From assembly GCF_000472525.1 (NCBI RefSeq), contig NZ_AWZT01000001.1:124001-188000 (forward strand): DNA of 64,000 nt, given 5' to 3'. This DNA is from Paraburkholderia dilworthii. GTDB lineage: Bacteria > Pseudomonadota > Gammaproteobacteria > Burkholderiales > Burkholderiaceae. Positions 28,674 to 37,811 of the stretch are shown here, piece by piece. Numbering within the stretch: position 1 is the first letter of the stretch; each line of letters begins with the position of its first letter. The position numbers and the translations under genes were made by a program. The notes under the pieces are model-generated. The model was not told where the DNA came from and searched no databases. It worked only from the letters and a program-made list of their open reading frames with translations.

Positions 28674-30491
28674 ATGAACTTACGCACCACGGTTCTTGGG
28701 CTCGCGATCCTCGCGTCGGCAGCCATGAGCTCTATCGTTGCACAGGCCGATTCGCAGCTCGACGGGCTCATTAAAAGTCCGTCGAACTGGGCGGCGCAGG
28801 CAGGCGATTATGCGAATCACCGCTACAGCCCACTCAAGCAGATCAACGAAAACAACGTCGGAAAACTACAGGTCGCGTGGACCATGTCGACCGGCGTGCT
28901 GCGCGGCCACGAAGGCTCGCCGCTCGTGATCGGCGACACCATGTATATACACTCGCCGTTCCCTAACAAGGTGATTGCGATCAACCTGAAGGATCAGACT
29001 TTCCTCTGGCAATACCAGCCGAAGCAGGATGAATCGGTTGTCTCCGTGATGTGCTGCGATACCGTCAATCGCGGACTCGCCTATGGCGACGGCAAGATCT
29101 TCCTGCAACAGGCCGACACCAAGCTCGTCGCGTTGAACGCGAAAACCGGCGACGTCGTATGGACCGCGCAGAACGGCAACCCGAAAGCCGGCGAAACCAA
29201 CACCAATGCGCCGCACGTATTCGGCGACAAGGTGCTCACAGGCATTTCTGGTGGCGAGTTCGGCGTGCGCGGACGCCTGATCGCGTATGACGTGAAGACG
29301 GGCAAGCCGGTCTGGACCGCTTACAGCACGGGTCCCGACAAGGATATGCTGATGGACCCCGACAAGACGATGACCTACGCCGACGGCAAGATGGTGCCGG
29401 TGGGCGCGGACTCGTCGCTGAAGTCCTGGAAGGGCGATCAGTGGAAGCTGGGCGGCGGCACCACATGGGGCTGGTATGCGTGGGATCCGAAGCTCAACCT
29501 TGTCTACTACGGCACCGGCAATCCGGGCACATGGAACCCGACGCAACGTCCGGGCGACAACAAGTGGTCGATGTCGATCATGGCTCGCGATCTGAATACC
29601 GGCATGGCGAAGTGGGTCTATCAGATGACGCCTCACGACGAGTGGGACTACGACGGCGTCAATGAAATGATCCTGTCGGATCTGACGATCGACGGCAAGA
29701 AGGTGCCCGCCATCGTTCACTTCGACCGTAACGGTTTCGGCTACACGTTGAACCGCGAGAGCGGCCAGTTGCTGGTTGCCCAGAAGTTCGATCCGGCGGT
29801 GAACTGGGCTGACAGCGTCGACCTGAAGAGCGGCAAGCCGATTCGTAACGCCGCGTATTCGACGCAGGCAGCGGGCTCGGACCACAACGTGAAGGGCATC
29901 TGTCCGGCAGCGCTCGGATCGAAGGACCAGCAGCCCGCAGCGTTCGACCCGAACTCGAGCCTCTTCCTCGTGCCGACCAATCACGTTTGCATGGACTACG
30001 AACCGTTCGATGTCGACTACGTGTCCGGTCAGCCGTATGTGGGCGCGACGCTGTCGATGTATCCGGGTCCGAACGAGAACAACGCGATGGGCAATTTCAT
30101 CGCGTGGGATGCCTCGAAGGGCAAGATCGTCTGGTCCAAGCCGGAGAAGTTCTCGGTATGGTCGGGCGCGCTCGCTACCGCCGGCGGCATCGCGTTCTAC
30201 GGCACGCTCGAAGGCTACCTCAAGGCGGTTCGCATCAAGGACGGCAAGGAATTGTGGCGCTTCAAGACCCCGTCGGGGATCATCGGCAACGTGTTCACCT
30301 ACCAGTATCAGGGTAAGCAGTACGTCGGCGTCTATTCGGGCATTGGCGGCTGGGCCGGCATCGGCATGGCGGCCGGACTCGAGAAGTCGACGGAAGGCCT
30401 TGGCGCGGTGGGCGGTTATCGCGAACTCGCGAAGTATACGGCGCTCGGCGGCACGCTCTTCGTGTTCGCCATTCCCGGCGGCAACAGCTGA
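28674..30491 (+). CDS. xoxF: Lanthanide-type PQQ methanol dehydrogenase XoxF
   Basis: A 605-residue periplasmic quinoprotein oxidising methanol. Residues 1-25 are a signal peptide. The vicinal disulfide that stacks on PQQ is Cys127-Cys128. The catalytic base is Asp325 in HDEWDYDG, and the additional Asp327 two residues on is the lanthanide-binding Asp that distinguishes XoxF from calcium-dependent MxaF. Several W-motifs of the eight-bladed propeller are visible. Electrons pass to the cytochrome encoded next (xoxG). The cofactor precursor gene pqqA is at 4197. Transcription probably depends on the 28150-28673 region. Confidence 0.96.
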   Translation: MNLRTTVLGLAILASAAMSSIVAQADSQLDGLIKSPSNWAAQAGDYANHRYSPLKQINENNVGKLQVAWTMSTGVLRGHEGSPLVIGDTMYIHSPFPNKVIAINLKDQTFLWQYQPKQDESVVSVMCCDTVNRGLAYGDGKIFLQQADTKLVALNAKTGDVVWTAQNGNPKAGETNTNAPHVFGDKVLTGISGGEFGVRGRLIAYDVKTGKPVWTAYSTGPDKDMLMDPDKTMTYADGKMVPVGADSSLKSWKGDQWKLGGGTTWGWYAWDPKLNLVYYGTGNPGTWNPTQRPGDNKWSMSIMARDLNTGMAKWVYQMTPHDEWDYDGVNEMILSDLTIDGKKVPAIVHFDRNGFGYTLNRESGQLLVAQKFDPAVNWADSVDLKSGKPIRNAAYSTQAAGSDHNVKGICPAALGSKDQQPAAFDPNSSLFLVPTNHVCMDYEPFDVDYVSGQPYVGATLSMYPGPNENNAMGNFIAWDASKGKIVWSKPEKFSVWSGALATAGGIAFYGTLEGYLKAVRIKDGKELWRFKTPSGIIGNVFTYQYQGKQYVGVYSGIGGWAGIGMAAGLEKSTEGLGAVGGYRELAKYTALGGTLFVFAIPGGNS

Positions 30492-30678
30492 TCGCGGGGT
30501 AGTCCGAATCGCGCGGCCGGTTCGCTCCTGGTGAAGCACCGGGGGCGGCTGCCGGCACGTGCGGTTGGGTCAAATCAGGTCAATGCGGTTCAACCACGAG
30601 TTGCATACGAGTTACCGGGTCCGCGCTGTTGCACAGATGCAGCGAGGCGCGGCCCTATCATCAGGAGACATCTGTATT

Positions 30679-31098
30679 ATGAAAGGCCGATCAATCTTGT
30701 TGCGGGCGGCGCTGCCCGTAGTATTCGTCGTGCTGCCTGTCACGTACGCCCAGACCAATCCCGCGATTGCCCAGGTGGCGTACAAGGTGGTCGACGGCAG
30801 CAAGGTGGACAGCAACACGTTGCAAGGATGGAAGACCTGGCGCGCGCTTGCCTGTGAACGCTGCCATGGTGCGCAGCAGCAGGGCATGGTCGGACCGTCG
30901 CTCGTCGAAGCGTTCAAGACGCTCGACAAGAACGAGTTTCATCGCACGGTATTCGGCGGGCGGGTCGACAAGGGCATGCCTGACTTCAGTTCCAGCCAGA
31001 TGATGCAAAAGAACTGGGAGAACCTTTACGCCTATCTGAAGGGGCGCTCGGACGGGCAGATCAAGCCCGGCGATCTGCAGGCCATCGACGCGAAATAA
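30679..31098 (+). CDS. xoxG: Cytochrome c XoxG, electron acceptor of XoxF
   Basis: A 139-residue secreted class I cytochrome c. Residues 1-25 are a signal peptide, the heme site is CERCH at 59-63, and a Met in the KGMPDF region is the likely axial ligand. Small size and location directly after xoxF identify it as the specific electron acceptor. ATG 30679 is chosen because it opens the signal peptide and follows the SD AGGAGA. The 187-bp gap after xoxF has no gene. Confidence 0.92.
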   Translation: MKGRSILLRAALPVVFVVLPVTYAQTNPAIAQVAYKVVDGSKVDSNTLQGWKTWRALACERCHGAQQQGMVGPSLVEAFKTLDKNEFHRTVFGGRVDKGMPDFSSSQMMQKNWENLYAYLKGRSDGQIKPGDLQAIDAK

Positions 31099-31128
31099 CG
31101 CCGGCGGCACAACTTCAGGAGGTGATCG

Positions 31129-32043
31129 ATGCGTGATCGCAAACTAATGCACGCGCACGCCGCACTGGTGGCAGGCGCGCTTTGTTACGCGGCGCTCGCA
31201 AGCGGCGCGGTGCGCGCCCAGGGCGAGGCGGCGCTGCCGAACAACGACGGCGCCGACGGCGTGCTGCGAGTCTGTGCGGACCCGAACAACATGCCCCTGT
31301 CGAACAACAAGGGCGAGGGTTACGAAAACCGCATCGCAAGCCAGATGGCGAGCGACTTCGGCTACAAGCTCGAATACACGTATTTTCCGCAGCGCATGGG
31401 CTTCGTGCGCCACACGTTGCGCGAGAAGGTGCCCGACAGCGAGCGCTACAAATGCGATCTGATCATCGGCGTGCCGAAAGGCTACGACATGACTTCGACG
31501 ACGCAGCCTTATCTGCGCTCCACCTATGCAATGGTGTTCAAGAAGCGGCCGGAACTCGCCGGCATCAATACGCCCGACGATCTTCTGAAGCTGCCGCCGG
31601 ACCAGTTGCACAAGCTGCGCTTTGGCATCTTTACGCAGACGCCGGCAGTCGACTGGCTGCTCGGTCATAACCTGATCGATCAGGCGGTCTCGTATCAGGT
31701 GCAAAGCGGCGACCCGCAGGAATATCCCGGCCAGATGATCGAAAGAGATCTTCAGGCGGGCAATGTCGACGTCGTGTTTCTGTGGGGACCGATTGCGGGC
31801 TACTTCGCGAAGCGCTCCGGCGATTCGGTGAAGCTCGTGCCGTTCCCGGCCACGCCCGGCATCCGCTTCGACTATACGATCTCGATGGGCGTGCGTTACG
31901 GCGAGAAGGCGTGGAAGGACAAGGTCGATCAATGGATCGGCGCGAACCACGACAAGATCGATAGCATTCTCACGAGCTATGAAGTGCCGCTTCTGAAGCC
32001 CGTCGATGCGCCGGCCGGCAAGCCTGCGGACGCATCGCCATGA
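31129..32043 (+). CDS. xoxJ: Periplasmic binding-protein-like XoxJ
   Basis: A 304-residue secreted protein with a signal peptide (1-27) and a substrate-binding-protein fold: VLRVCADPNNMPLSNNKGEGYENRIA, YFPQRMGFVRHTL and FLWGPIAGYFAKR match the quinoprotein-associated SBP family. XoxJ binds and is thought to help activate or load XoxF rather than import a solute. SD AGGAGGTGATCG gives a firm start. It lies 30 bp after xoxG and overlaps the next gene by 4 bp. Confidence 0.93.
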   Translation: MRDRKLMHAHAALVAGALCYAALASGAVRAQGEAALPNNDGADGVLRVCADPNNMPLSNNKGEGYENRIASQMASDFGYKLEYTYFPQRMGFVRHTLREKVPDSERYKCDLIIGVPKGYDMTSTTQPYLRSTYAMVFKKRPELAGINTPDDLLKLPPDQLHKLRFGIFTQTPAVDWLLGHNLIDQAVSYQVQSGDPQEYPGQMIERDLQAGNVDVVFLWGPIAGYFAKRSGDSVKLVPFPATPGIRFDYTISMGVRYGEKAWKDKVDQWIGANHDKIDSILTSYEVPLLKPVDAPAGKPADASP

Positions 32044-32858
32044 CGGCGGTGCGAGGCGGTTTGCGCCGCGAATGGCGGCGCGTGCTCGCGGTGTGCGCCG
32101 CGAGTATCGCGTGCTCGACATACTTGACATGCTTCATCGGCGACGCGCATGCGGCCGCGCCGGCCGCCGGCAGTAGCGAGATCACGCCTGCAGAACGGCT
32201 CATCTTCACGACCGATCATCTGCATGGCGTTGCGCAGCAAACCGAACTCGACTACGCGCTGCTCACTTCCGATCCGCCCGCGCACGGCACCGACGTCGTC
32301 AAGGTGCTGGTGACGAGTCAGGACAACGCAAAGGGTGACGCGCAGGTGTCCGATCACAGCGGAGCCGTGCCATTGCCGAACGGCGGCTTGCAGTGCAACC
32401 CGGTGATCATCTATTTCCTGGAGCGCGACATTGCAGAGATGGAGCGGCTCACGGGCGGACAACGGCGCTATTTCCAGCAGCGGCTGCGGCTCGCGCTTGC
32501 CGCCGGCCCGAAGATCGAAACGGTGACGAGCCAGATCGACGGTAAGCCGGTCAAGGCGCAGCAGATCGTCGTGCAGCCGTATCTCGACGATCCCAACGCC
32601 GAACGTTTTGCTCAATACACCGCGAAACGCTATACGTTCCTGATCGCCAGTACCGTGCCGGGCGAAGTCGCGCTGATTCGCACCGAGGTGCCCGGCGCGA
32701 ACAACGATTTCGCGCATCCGCTGCATAGCCGCACGCTGAGTTTCCAGGCCGCCTTGCGCAAGTTGCCGGCGCCGGGGAATGCACCCAACGCACCCAACGC
32801 GCCGCATTCGCCGAACGCGCCCGTCAAGCCGTCGAACGCGCCGCGCGCGAGCCGGTAG
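32040..32858 (+). CDS. Secreted protein of unknown function coupled to xoxJ
   Basis: A 272-residue protein. Residues ~14-38 look like a signal peptide (AVCAASIACSTYLTCFIGDAHA). The mature part begins TPAERLIFTTDHLHGVAQQTELDYAL and has single Cys residues only, with no known motif. The last ~40 residues are Asn/Ala/Pro-rich, encoded by 9-bp repeats. Its ATG overlaps the xoxJ stop (ATGA), which indicates tight co-expression with the methanol dehydrogenase. A role as an XoxF assembly or anchoring factor is possible; nothing in the sequence proves it. Confidence 0.72.
   Translation: MTAVRGGLRREWRRVLAVCAASIACSTYLTCFIGDAHAAAPAAGSSEITPAERLIFTTDHLHGVAQQTELDYALLTSDPPAHGTDVVKVLVTSQDNAKGDAQVSDHSGAVPLPNGGLQCNPVIIYFLERDIAEMERLTGGQRRYFQQRLRLALAAGPKIETVTSQIDGKPVKAQQIVVQPYLDDPNAERFAQYTAKRYTFLIASTVPGEVALIRTEVPGANNDFAHPLHSRTLSFQAALRKLPAPGNAPNAPNAPHSPNAPVKPSNAPRASR
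32778..32822 (+). repeat. 9-bp repeats encoding NAP units
   Basis: Five consecutive 9-bp units close to AACGCACCC (AATGCACCC, AACGCACCC, AACGCGCCG, CATTCGCCG, AACGCGCCC) encode Asn-Ala-Pro-like tripeptides at the end of the secreted protein after XoxJ. Confidence 0.85.
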
Positions 32859-32871
32859 CGGGCGCGCGGCC

Positions 32872-33858
32872 GTGAACTTCATCCGCTCGCTCACGCTGCG
32901 TCAATTGCAGATTTTTGTCGTGGCGAGCCGCTATACGAGCTTTGCGCGAGCCGCCGAAGAATTGCATCTGACGCAGCCCGCGGTGTCGATGCAGATTCAT
33001 CAACTCGAGGAGGCCGTCGGCCTGCGTCTCTTTGAGCGGATCGCGCGCAAGCTCGCGTTGACCGAAGCCGGAGAGAAATTCAGCCATCACGCGAGCCGGA
33101 TTCTCGGCGAGATCAAGGACGCCGAGGATGCGATGAGCTCGCTCAAGCAGGCCGATAGCGGCTCCATCGCGGTGGGTATCGTCAGTTCCGCGACGTATTT
33201 CGCACCGAAGCTGCTCGCGATGTATTCGCATCTTTACCCGAAAGTCGATGTGCACTTTTCGGTCGGCAACCGCGACGCGCTGTTGCGTCTTCTTCAGGAC
33301 AATGCAATCGACCTCGCAATCATGGGACGCCCGCCGCCCGAACTCGATACGACAACGGAGCCGCTTGCATGGCATCCGCAAGTGGTAATCGCGCCGGTGG
33401 ATCATCCGCTTGCGGGCGCGCGGCGTTTCGACTTGCAGGAGTTGCGCGGCGACACGTTTCTTCTACGCGAGCCCGGCTCGGGCACCCGCATGGCCGCGGA
33501 GGAAATGTTCCGGCAGCATCTTTTCGCGCCGGCGAAAGTCGTCACGCTCGGCAGTAACGAAACGATCAAGCAGGCGGTAATCGCGGGCATGGGCGTGAGC
33601 CTGATTTCGCTGCATACGCTGCTGCTCGAATTGCGTACCGGGGAACTTGCATTGCTCGATGTAAACGGCACGCCGATCGAGCGCACGTGGCAGATCGTGC
33701 ATTTGCGCGCCAAGCAGCTTTCGCCGACCTGCATGATTTTCCGGCAGTTTCTGCTCGAACAGGCCGCAGCTTATCTGGAGCGCGAGTATGCGGTGTTCGT
33801 AGCGTCGCCCGGCAAGCCCAAGGTTCTCGTGCCCGCAGTCGACGATGCTTCCGCATGA
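32872..33858 (+). CDS. cbbR: LysR-type regulator of the CbbR group
   Basis: A 328-residue LysR protein. The N-terminal winged helix-turn-helix includes LTLRQLQIFVVASRYTSFARAAEELHLTQPAVSMQI, and the effector domain has TYFAPKLLA, LLRLLQDNAIDLAIMGRPP, RGDTFLLREPGSGTR and LGSNETIKQAVIAGMGVS. These match CbbR, the activator of Calvin-cycle operons. The start is a GTG at 32872, 13 bp after the previous stop; a longer N terminus would be non-conserved. It is the only CbbR candidate in the window, lying 28 kb from cbbL and inside the methanol oxidation cluster. CbbR usually responds to metabolites such as RuBP, PEP or NADPH. Confidence 0.88.
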   Translation: MNFIRSLTLRQLQIFVVASRYTSFARAAEELHLTQPAVSMQIHQLEEAVGLRLFERIARKLALTEAGEKFSHHASRILGEIKDAEDAMSSLKQADSGSIAVGIVSSATYFAPKLLAMYSHLYPKVDVHFSVGNRDALLRLLQDNAIDLAIMGRPPPELDTTTEPLAWHPQVVIAPVDHPLAGARRFDLQELRGDTFLLREPGSGTRMAAEEMFRQHLFAPAKVVTLGSNETIKQAVIAGMGVSLISLHTLLLELRTGELALLDVNGTPIERTWQIVHLRAKQLSPTCMIFRQFLLEQAAAYLEREYAVFVASPGKPKVLVPAVDDASA

Positions 33859-33910
33859 CACGCACGTTTTCTGGCGGCGCAATGTGTGCCAGCCATAGGA
33901 GATTGCACCG

Positions 33911-34930
33911 ATGGGTTCCAGCGAACAGCTTCAGGACTGGCGTCTGCACGCACTGCAAATCGAGGAGGAAGTCGCGAGCGCGGTGATTGGCCAGGCGCAG
34001 GTGATCCGGCTCATCACCGTCGCATTGTTTGCGCGCGGGCATGTGCTGCTTGAAGGCGGCGTCGGCGTCGGCAAGACCACCGTGTTGCGCGCGTTTGCGC
34101 GCGTCGTGGGCGGCGAGTTCGAGCGCGTGGAAGGCACGATCGACCTGATGCCGGGCGATCTCGTCTATCACACATATGTCGATGCGGAAGGCAGGCCGCG
34201 TATCGATCCCGGCCCGCTTTTGCGGCACGGTGAGGGCCTCACGACGTTCTTCTTCAACGAAATAAACCGCGCGCGTCCACAGGTTCAGTCGCTACTGTTG
34301 CGCGCGATGGCGGAGCGCTCCGTGTGGGCGTTCGACCGGGAATACCGCTTCCCGCATATGACGGTGTTCGCCGATCGCAACAAGGTGGAGAAAGAGGAGA
34401 CGTTCGAACTGGCGTCTGCGGCGCGAGATCGTTTCCTGTTTGAACTCGGCATGCCGACGCCCGACGACACCGACGTGCGGCGCGCGCTAGTGTTCGATGC
34501 GGATTATCACGACGTCGACCGCCTGCTCGCGCGGCTTTCTCCGGCTATCGTGCCGTGGGAACAGTTGAACCAGGCCGGTGCGGCCATTCAGCACAGTGTG
34601 CAGTCGAGCGAGACGATCGAACGTTATGTGCTGGACATCTGGCAGGCAACCGAGACGCCGCAGCGCTTTGGCATCGCTCTCGATGGCGTGGACATGGAGC
34701 GGCTTATCCTCGCGGGAGCGAGTCCGCGCGGCATGAGCGCGCTGTTGCGCGCGGCGCGCGTGGTGGCATGGCTCGCGGGCCGCTCGCATCTGATTCCCGA
34801 GGATATTCACGCCGTGCTGCTGCCTGCGCTCGGGCACCGCGTGTTCTTCACGCCGATCTACGAATTGCGCCGGCAGGAACTCGCGGAAGCGCTGACCGCG
34901 CAGATCGTCGACAGGCTTGCCGTGCCCTGA
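33911..34930 (+). CDS. mxaR: MoxR-type AAA+ ATPase MxaR
   Basis: A 339-residue MoxR ATPase. Walker A is GGVGVGKTT (near 51-59) and FFFNEINRARPQVQSLLLRAMAE is Walker B plus sensor region. MoxR proteins work with VWA-domain partners as metal-insertion or assembly chaperones; MxaR is needed for active methanol dehydrogenase in methylotrophs. SD TAGGAGATTGCACC supports the ATG. It is the first of six genes mxaRSACKL that overlap or nearly touch. Confidence 0.92.
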   Translation: MGSSEQLQDWRLHALQIEEEVASAVIGQAQVIRLITVALFARGHVLLEGGVGVGKTTVLRAFARVVGGEFERVEGTIDLMPGDLVYHTYVDAEGRPRIDPGPLLRHGEGLTTFFFNEINRARPQVQSLLLRAMAERSVWAFDREYRFPHMTVFADRNKVEKEETFELASAARDRFLFELGMPTPDDTDVRRALVFDADYHDVDRLLARLSPAIVPWEQLNQAGAAIQHSVQSSETIERYVLDIWQATETPQRFGIALDGVDMERLILAGASPRGMSALLRAARVVAWLAGRSHLIPEDIHAVLLPALGHRVFFTPIYELRRQELAEALTAQIVDRLAVP

Positions 34931-34933
34931 GCC

Positions 34934-35893
34934 ATGAACGAAATTGCGGAATTCCATTACCGTTTGCCGATGCGTGCATCGGGGTTTCGTCCCGGCTCCC
35001 ATCGTGGATCGAGCTTTGGCGCCGGACAGGAGTTCGCGATGCACGGCCGCCTGTTCGACTATCCAGATCCGCGTCGCCTCGATCTGCGAGCTAGCGTGCG
35101 CGCCGCCCGTTCCGAATGGCTCGTGCGGGTGCATTTGCAACGCGCGGCAGTGCCGGTGCAGGTGCTCGTCGATGTGTCGGCGTCGATGCGCTTCGGCACG
35201 CGCCAGACCAAGTTGCAGGTGGCCGCGGACTTCGTCGAAGCGTTGGGGTATAGCGCTTTTCGTGTCGGCGATCCGTTAGGGATGCTTGCGTTCGACACGC
35301 GCGCGCGCGACGACCTCTTCATGCCGCCGCGCTCAGGGCGCGGTATCGGCAATCTGCTCGCCACGATGCTGCGCGATAGCACGAGCACTGGCGCGGGCAC
35401 CGGTAGCAGCATGGCGTCGCGCACGAGCAGCAACACCAGCAACGATACGAGCACGAGCATGGCGTCGCGCACCGGCACCAGCCCCGCCTCGCCCAGCGGC
35501 AGCGTTGAAGCGTTGCAGCGCATTGCGTCGACGCTCGCGGGCCGTCAGGCGCTCGTCTTTGTCGTCTCCGATTTCCATTGGCCGCTCGCAGCGTTGCCAA
35601 CCGTGCTCGATCTGCTGGTGCATGCGTACGTAGTGCCCATCGTCGTGTGGGACGCCGCCGAGATTGTGCCGCCTGCGGGCGGGCCGCTGCTTGCGGTGAG
35701 CGACGCCGAGTCCGGCGCGCGGCGCACTCTCTGGTTGAGCGCTAGCGCGCGTGAACGTTGGCATGAAGGCGTTGCGCGACGCCGCGCCGAACTCTCGCGG
35801 ATGTTCGGCAAACGCGGCATCCAGCCGTTCCACATCGAAAGCGCTTTCGATCCGGAGGCGATGTCACGCTACTTTATGGAGGCGGTCGCATGA
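34934..35893 (+). CDS. mxaS: MxaS, DUF58/VWA-like protein
   Basis: A 319-residue protein of the DUF58 family. A Gly/Arg-rich N terminus (GFRPGSHRGSSFGAGQEF) precedes a VWA-like domain with DVSAS (Asp80) as the metal-site motif. Residues ~155-190 are a Ser/Thr/Ala-rich insertion built partly from a duplicated 17-bp sequence, unusual for this family and probably a surface loop. It lies 3 bp after mxaR and overlaps mxaA by 4 bp. It is the expected partner of the MoxR ATPase. Confidence 0.9.
   Translation: MNEIAEFHYRLPMRASGFRPGSHRGSSFGAGQEFAMHGRLFDYPDPRRLDLRASVRAARSEWLVRVHLQRAAVPVQVLVDVSASMRFGTRQTKLQVAADFVEALGYSAFRVGDPLGMLAFDTRARDDLFMPPRSGRGIGNLLATMLRDSTSTGAGTGSSMASRTSSNTSNDTSTSMASRTGTSPASPSGSVEALQRIASTLAGRQALVFVVSDFHWPLAALPTVLDLLVHAYVVPIVVWDAAEIVPPAGGPLLAVSDAESGARRTLWLSASARERWHEGVARRRAELSRMFGKRGIQPFHIESAFDPEAMSRYFMEAVA
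35408..35472 (+). repeat. 17-bp direct repeat in the mxaS insertion
   Basis: AGCATGGCGTCGCGCAC occurs at 35408-35424 and 35456-35472, in frame, within a Ser/Thr-rich stretch. It encodes SMASRT twice and suggests the loop grew by local duplication. Confidence 0.88.
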
Positions 35894-36825
35894 GAGCAGT
35901 GGGTTCGCTGCGCCGCATCCGGGTCGCGCTCATCGTCGCTCTTTCGCTGATCCCGGCGCTGATGCCGTCCACTCACATCGCAGCCGCGAGCGGCGCGGCC
36001 TTTCAGCCCGTGGTTCAGGAGCCGCGCGCATTCGGCTATCTGCTCGGCGATGTCCTCACGCAACGCATTCTGCTCAAAGATGGCGACTACGATATCGGCT
36101 CGGTGACGCCGCCTTCGCTCGGCCGCACCGATGCCTGGCTCGAACGCCGGCGGATTCGCAGTGAGACGGACGCCGACGGACGCCGATGGATGGCGATCGA
36201 CTATCAGGTCGTCAACGTGCCGACGACGCTCACGCAAATTGCGTTGCCCGCGTTGTCGCTGGCTTCGTCTTCGGGCGCGACGCTACAGGTTGGAGAGTGG
36301 CCGCTCAGCATCGGCCCGGCGACGCCCGCCAATCCCTTCAACGCCGGCGAGCTGCAAACGATGCGTCCCGACCGGCAGGCTCCTGCGGTGCCTACCGCGC
36401 CGCTGCGACGACAGGCGGGCTTCGCGCTTGGCTTGCTATTGTTGTGCCTGCTGTCGTGGGCGGGCTGGTGGTTCTGGCGCAACGCGCGCGAGTCGGCGCG
36501 TCTGCCGTTTGCGCGCGCGTGGCGGCAGCTGCGGCGCGTGCAGCGCATGTCACCACCGAGCGAGCCGCGCGCGGACGCATCCGCGGATGCATGGCTTTGC
36601 CTGCATCGCGCGCTGAACGAAACGGCGGGCCACGTAGTGCATGCGGGCGCGCTGTCGGGCCTCTTCGTTCGAGCGCCGTATCTGCAACCGTTGCGCGCGC
36701 AGCTGGAGCAGTTCTACCGGCAATCGGCCGAGCGCTTCTTCACGCCCGCGTCGACGGACGACGCCTACCCGCTGCGGACTCTGTGCGAGGCGCTGTATCG
36801 CGCGGAGCAGCGCCACCAGCGATGA
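35890..36825 (+). CDS. mxaA: MxaA, membrane-anchored maturation protein
   Basis: A 311-residue protein with an N-terminal signal/anchor (about 11-33), a periplasmic domain (QEPRAFGYLLGDVLTQRILL), one membrane span near 178-198 (LGLLLLCLLSWAGWWFW) and a cytoplasmic C-terminal region. MxaA is needed for calcium or metal loading of methanol dehydrogenase in methylotrophs. It overlaps mxaS upstream (ATGA) and mxaC downstream (ATGA). Call based on order and topology as much as on sequence. Confidence 0.82.
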   Translation: MRAVGSLRRIRVALIVALSLIPALMPSTHIAAASGAAFQPVVQEPRAFGYLLGDVLTQRILLKDGDYDIGSVTPPSLGRTDAWLERRRIRSETDADGRRWMAIDYQVVNVPTTLTQIALPALSLASSSGATLQVGEWPLSIGPATPANPFNAGELQTMRPDRQAPAVPTAPLRRQAGFALGLLLLCLLSWAGWWFWRNARESARLPFARAWRQLRRVQRMSPPSEPRADASADAWLCLHRALNETAGHVVHAGALSGLFVRAPYLQPLRAQLEQFYRQSAERFFTPASTDDAYPLRTLCEALYRAEQRHQR

Positions 36826-37811
36826 ACGATATGGCGCTCGACTTCGCTCATCCGTGGCTGCTCGCCTTGCTTCCACTCGCGTTGCTGCCGCTGTTGCCGA
36901 GACGCGCCGACACACTCGCGTTCTCGTGGATCGCATGGCTGCCCGACGATCGCGCCGGGCGATGGATCGGCGCCGTCGGGCAGGGCGGTGCGGTGCTGGC
37001 GATGCTCGCAATCATCATCGGTCTGGCTGGTCCTGGACGCTCGCATCGGGAGGTGCTGCGCACAGGCAGCGGCGCGCAGATTCTGATCTTGATGGATCGC
37101 AGTGCGAGCATGGACGAGCCGATGAACAGCAAAGGCGTTGAGGTAAGCGCGGGTGAATCGAAGAACAAGGTGGCACGCGCTTCGTTGACGGAGTTCGTCG
37201 CGCAAAGGCCGAACGACCGGCTCGCATTCATGATGTTCGGCACGAGCCCGTTGCTCGCCATGCCGTTTACCTACGACCACCGCGCAATCGACGCGGCCGT
37301 CGCGGGCACTGCGGTAGGCCGCGGCATGCCCGACACGCAACTCGATCTGGGGCTGCTCACGGCAATTGGCGAGTTCAATCAGCAGCACTCGTCGAGCCGC
37401 CGCGCAATTGTGCTCGTCTCCGACGGCGGTGCGAAACTCGACGCGCGCGTGCGGCAGCTAATCGAGGAGGGCCTGTTGCACAACCAGATCGCGCTTTACT
37501 TCATCTACCTGCGCAGCAGCATTTACAGCCCCGACCTGAATGCGGCTGTACCTGCGAGTGAATCGTCGGCGGAAGCTGAGTTGCACCGTTATTTCCTGTC
37601 GCTTAAGACGCCTTATCGTTTGTTCCAGACCGGCAATGCAAAAGCAATGAGGGACGCGATGGCCGAAATCAACCGCCAGCAAAATGCACTGACTACGTTT
37701 ATCGAGCGTTTGCCGCGCGAGGACTTCAGCCCGTACTGCTTCGCGGTCGCGCTTGCAAGCTGCGCGCTGCTGATGGCGTTGCGGCTCTTTCAGGTGCGGG
37801 TGTGGTCGTGA
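36822..37811 (+). CDS. mxaC: MxaC, membrane VWA protein
   Basis: A 329-residue protein. N-terminal hydrophobic segments (about 11-28 and 55-70) flank a BatA-like region. The VWA domain has the MIDAS motif DRSASM (Asp92), the conserved Thr/Asp region and a C-terminal membrane span (FAVALASCALLMALRLF). It is one of two VWA membrane proteins in the mxa block. ATG 36822 overlaps mxaA stop by 4 bp, and mxaK starts on its stop codon. It probably forms a MoxR/VWA assembly complex for methanol dehydrogenase. Confidence 0.88.
   Translation: MNDMALDFAHPWLLALLPLALLPLLPRRADTLAFSWIAWLPDDRAGRWIGAVGQGGAVLAMLAIIIGLAGPGRSHREVLRTGSGAQILILMDRSASMDEPMNSKGVEVSAGESKNKVARASLTEFVAQRPNDRLAFMMFGTSPLLAMPFTYDHRAIDAAVAGTAVGRGMPDTQLDLGLLTAIGEFNQQHSSSRRAIVLVSDGGAKLDARVRQLIEEGLLHNQIALYFIYLRSSIYSPDLNAAVPASESSAEAELHRYFLSLKTPYRLFQTGNAKAMRDAMAEINRQQNALTTFIERLPREDFSPYCFAVALASCALLMALRLFQVRVWS

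Noticed and set aside
28674..30491. Calling the dehydrogenase MxaF or an ethanol dehydrogenase
   Set aside because: The extra Asp327 in WDYDG and the xoxG/xoxJ neighbours fit XoxF, and no mxaI is present.
28866..30539. 557-codon minus-strand frame opposite xoxF
   Set aside because: XoxF is an unambiguous gene on the other strand; the antisense translation has no recognisable motif.
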